Of a stretch of 64,000 bases of DNA, positions 63,001 through 64,000 are shown one piece after another. The stretch is taken from NCBI RefSeq assembly GCF_954871325.1, contig NC_088776.1, forward strand, positions 25,282,508 through 25,346,507, written 5' to 3'. The notes beneath the pieces were generated by a model. It had not been told where the DNA came from. It ran no database searches and was given only the letters and a program-made list of their open reading frames with translations. Source of the stretch: Gordionus sp. m RMFG-2023. Lineage: Eukaryota > Nematomorpha > Gordioida > Chordodea > Parachordodidae. The stretch's first letter is position 1. Every line of letters starts with the position of its first letter. A program made the position numbers and the translations under genes.

Positions 63001-64000
63001 AGAGATTAGTATCAATATAATCAATTGATCTTCTTATTAGCTTTTATTTGATACCATATCGACATATAAACACACCCCTCCCCCCACCCTGGAGAGATGA
63101 GTATTAATGTAATCGATTAATCTTTGTATTTAATACCCATGATATTTTATTATGCACATTTTAACCTTCTTACCCCTCCAACATCCACATGAACACATAG
63201 AGGGATGAGCATCAATTGATCTTTGCATTAACTTTCATTTGATAACCATGTTGGCATATATATTATTGATTCCCCCCCCCCTTCCCCCATACTCAACAAG
63301 TACCCTGATGAATTGAGTGTTAAGTATCAATGCAATCAATTTATCTTTCATCTGATACACATGACAAGATATTATGCATATACCCGGCCCACCTTCCCTG
63401 TTGAATATCATTTTATCTTTATATTAGCTTTCATACCAGTCAGGATATTATTTTTAAAAAATTCCCAAACCCATGTATGATTCGAGAACATGGATTTATA
63501 AAGCTCAACAAGAGTATAGAATAATAATATTCAACAATTCATTTGATTAACTTTCATTTGTATATAAAATACTTTAATAGCAAAAATTTTGAGCGATTTA
63601 GTTTTTCTTTTAACTTTACAAAATCGTCCTTGATTTTAAGAAAAATATCTGTGAGACTCAGTATAAATCCTTAGCCTTAAGTATTTTTTTAATTCTGAGT
63701 AATTAAGTTAAAAAAAAATTCTAAGTGTTTCAGTTTTTGTTCTGTGCGATAATATAAGTCCTTATAAATTCTAACTTGAAAATTATATTATATTTTTAAA
63801 TAAGTTTTTTTTATGCATATAATAGAATTTTAAGATAAATGTTGGGTTTATCAACCAATTCACAAAATTTTTAATTAGGACCATGCTTTTGTTACGTGCA
63901 GTATTATTGGTTGGAACTCCATAGTGGGTAGATGGACTAGGATTGAAGGAACAGATTGTCGAGATGATATATCAATTCATTCTTTATTTAGTCCTCAGGG
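54045..64000 (+). CDS. GMPPA: Mannose-1-phosphate guanylyltransferase, alpha subunit (partial 3')
   Basis: Ten exons join without a stop into 411 codons: 54045-54087, 54132-54229, 54271-54374, 54412-54604, 54645-54704, 59076-59266, 61752-61937, 62027-62171, 62393-62485, 63879 to the edge. The protein starts MDNKAIILLGGPAKGTRFRP, the nucleotidyltransferase signature in its GMPPA form (GMPPB has GGYGTRLRPL). It has FFVINGDVLGDMP, SFNYGCI, FVEKP and WMQIKS, then a left-handed beta-helix tail (GNVFIHPTASV, LGPDVSI, SIIGWNSIVGRWTRIEGT). GMPPA is the regulatory partner of catalytic GMPPB in cytosolic GDP-mannose synthesis, the donor for glycosylation and GPI anchors. Only the last 30 or so residues are missing. 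Odd points: a 67-residue N/S/T-rich linker before LSFELD, and an apparently short C-loop. The gene looks functional. Confidence 0.95.
54132..54229 (+). CDS. GMPPA: GMPPA exon 2
   Basis: Encodes GTRFRPLSLHKPKPIFPIGG then VPLIYHTIESLSK. It completes the nucleotide-binding loop. Donor AAA|GTTAAC is a weak GTT type, before a 41-bp intron. Confidence 0.9.
54271..54374 (+). CDS. GMPPA: GMPPA exon 3
   Basis: Encodes VPNMKEIILLGCFTDLNEIE and KFIYMCEEKFKINIK. Acceptor TTCATAG, donor ATAAA|GTATTA. The intron after it is only 37 bp, the shortest seen here. Confidence 0.9.
54412..54604 (+). CDS. GMPPA: GMPPA exon 4
   Basis: Encodes YLKENEIMGSAGGIFKYKKD, then NFFVINGDVLGDMPFKEMLK. The family's LGTGGG loop appears as MGSAGG and its LNADV as INGDV. 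Donor TAT|GTAAAC; a 40-bp intron follows. Confidence 0.92.
54645..54704 (+). CDS. GMPPA: GMPPA exon 5
   Basis: Encodes NDPSQSFNYGCISYDEKTKE (family: SLNYGCIVENPQT). Sixty bases, phase 0 at both ends; donor GAG|GTATTA opens the 4371-bp intron 5. Confidence 0.92.
55040..55150. mobile_element. Half copy of AATGTGTT-family MITE in GMPPA intron 5
   Basis: TTTATTGAGGGC, then TCTGATTTGACC and AAATTTATTCCAGTATATGT resemble one arm of 29290-29648. The other arm is absent or eroded. Confidence 0.4.
55161..55929. mobile_element. hAT-type MITE, TAGGGGTGTGCCAATA family, in GMPPA intron 5
   Basis: Left end TAGAACTGTACCAATCCACA, inverted right end TAGGGGTGTGCCAATATTAA. The TSD ATATTTTT is identical on both sides (55153-55160, 55930-55937). 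769 bp of AT-rich non-coding DNA with TCTGATT/AATCAGA arms. Related to 9971-10444. Confidence 0.8.
56038..56838 (+). mobile_element. Internally deleted hAT element in GMPPA intron 5
   Basis: The ends CAGGGATCCAAACCGAA are perfect inverted repeats and the TSD TATAATAC is identical on both sides (56030-56037, 56839-56846). It matches 15255-16716 at both sides but lacks about 720 bp of transposase. The junction lies at ACACATCAAA|TCTGATATC, with CAAA shared by both breakpoints of the long copy. It keeps the last part of the hAT dimerisation region (ATTTGAGTGAGACGAATTTT). Confidence 0.9.
57229..57297. mobile_element. Half copy of TAGTGTTGTTAAA-family MITE in GMPPA intron 5
   Basis: Inverted, it reads TAGTGTTGTTAAAAAGCCCG, then GTTTTTAAAATGGC and TCGATTAAAATTATAACC. 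It matches one arm of 12518-12739 and 34069-34277; the second arm was not found. Confidence 0.5.
57298..59075. other. Remainder of GMPPA intron 5
   Basis: AT-rich, no exon expected from the protein alignment and none seen. Acceptor of exon 6 is TTACATATAG. Confidence 0.5.
59076..59266 (+). CDS. GMPPA: GMPPA exon 6
   Basis: Encodes ILHFVEKPLEFSSNVISCGA then YLFTSTIFDHLQSALTNSLK and a polar N/T-rich tail ending TLDMN. The end was set at AATGA|GTTAAA because that phase joins exon 7 correctly; the frame itself runs on to a stop at 59307-59309. Confidence 0.85.
59851..60473. mobile_element. Probable MITE in GMPPA intron 6
   Basis: Left end TAGTGTTTTAAAAGTTACCC, inverted right end TAGTCTTGTTAAAGTGTACG. 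Both arms carry GTAATTA/AAGTTAC words. The ends resemble those of the 41383-45074 element. TSD not clear. Confidence 0.45.
61752..61937 (+). CDS. GMPPA: GMPPA exon 7
   Basis: Encodes SNASSETGDNISCIKTPSHF, then LSFELDIFPELAGKSG and ILPQNTPWMQIKSS. The family equivalent is LEQDVFSALAG...WSQIKSA. Acceptor AAAAAAAG at 61751 fits the phase of exon 6; donor AG|GTTCAT. Confidence 0.85.
62027..62171 (+). CDS. GMPPA: GMPPA exon 8
   Basis: Encodes SAIYADQMILNLYTKNHPEL, then TVIGNVFIHPTASVHNTSV (family: GNVYIHPTAKV), the start of the beta-helix. Acceptor TTTTTTAAG, donor GTA|GTAAGA, the strongest of the gene. A 221-bp intron follows. Confidence 0.92.
62393..62485 (+). CDS. GMPPA: GMPPA exon 9
   Basis: Encodes LGPDVSICAGAIIGPGARIS then HSIICDNVHIQ, hexapeptide-repeat rungs. 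Phase 0 at both ends; donor CAA|GTAACT before the 1393-bp intron 9. Higher G+C than the other exons. Confidence 0.92.
62520..62690. repeat. Degenerate GCTCAGA-AAAA repeats in GMPPA intron 9
   Basis: AATGCTCAGAAAAAAATTA, AATGCTCAGATAAAAAA, CCCAGAAAAAAATA and AACGCTCAGAACTAATTA recur at irregular 25-45-base spacing. Confidence 0.45.
62880..63460. repeat. Degenerate minisatellite in GMPPA intron 9, unit about 80-115 bp
   Basis: The core TATCAATATAATCAATTGAT plus CTT...ATTAGCTTT recurs near 63010, 63102, 63209, 63325 and 63401. It is separated by C-rich blocks (63078-63090, 63272-63287), GATACCAT and ATATTAT words. Five or so diverged units. Confidence 0.6.
63879..64000 (+). CDS. GMPPA: GMPPA exon 10 (cut by window end)
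   Basis: Encodes DHAFVTCSIIGWNSIVGRWT then RIEGTDCRDDISIHSLFSPQ. It matches [24 protein letters not shown] of the family. Between EGT and SLF there are 9 residues against 16 in vertebrates as I remember them, so the regulatory C-loop seems short. Acceptor TTTTTAATTAG. Confidence 0.9.

Overview
The window is very A+T-rich, intron-bearing eukaryotic DNA with few genes and many repeats. Transposable elements (hAT, piggyBac, LINE-like) and the two recognisable host genes point to an animal. Low G+C, introns as short as 37-44 bp and heavy repeat load would suit a parasitic lineage such as a myxozoan cnidarian, but that placement is inference and I cannot confirm it from the sequence.

Host genes. 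(1) The right end (54045 to the window edge, + strand) carries a nearly complete GMPPA gene, encoding the mannose-1-phosphate guanylyltransferase alpha subunit. Ten exons can be placed at base level; the last is cut by the window edge. The first four introns are 37-44 bp, while introns 5, 6 and 9 are 1.4-4.4 kb and hold transposon relics or a degenerate tandem array. (2) On the minus strand at 3249-4022 lie two consecutive exons of a P5B-type ATPase (ATP13A2/3-like); the TGES motif of the actuator domain is split by the intron between them. (3) Weaker unidentified exon candidates lie at 4415-4540 (-), 10899-11144 (-), 25635-25928 (+) and 32068-32256 (-, with a good splice donor).

Mobile DNA. 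Most of the rest is fossil transposons, several with target-site duplications (TSDs) still readable. Main cases: a hAT element (51528-53205, perfect 15-bp TIR and perfect 8-bp TSD) inserted in a piggyBac relic (50024-53293, TTAA on both sides); a hAT element (15255-16716) inside a probable larger hAT element (13345-17479), with an internally deleted relative of the inner one in GMPPA intron 5 (56038-56838, perfect TSD); a 3.7-kb element with 8-bp TSD (41383-45074) carrying LINE-like fragments; and a hAT-type element (28059-30001) carrying two short palindromic elements. At least five families of short palindromic elements (MITEs) recur in the window. Fragments of a LINE-like reverse transcriptase with a conserved C-terminal domain occur at five places.

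Layout: 1-13 kb, MITEs, ATPase exons and LINE pieces; 13.3-17.5 kb, nested hAT; 17.5-26.8 kb, mostly AT-rich DNA with two MITEs; 26.8-30.2 kb, LINE plus nested hAT-type elements and a short tandem array; 30.2-41 kb, sparse with four MITE copies; 41.4-45.1 kb, large TIR element with LINE inside; 45-50 kb, sparse; 50.0-53.3 kb, piggyBac/hAT nest; 54.0-64.0 kb, GMPPA. I saw no rRNA, tRNA or CRISPR.
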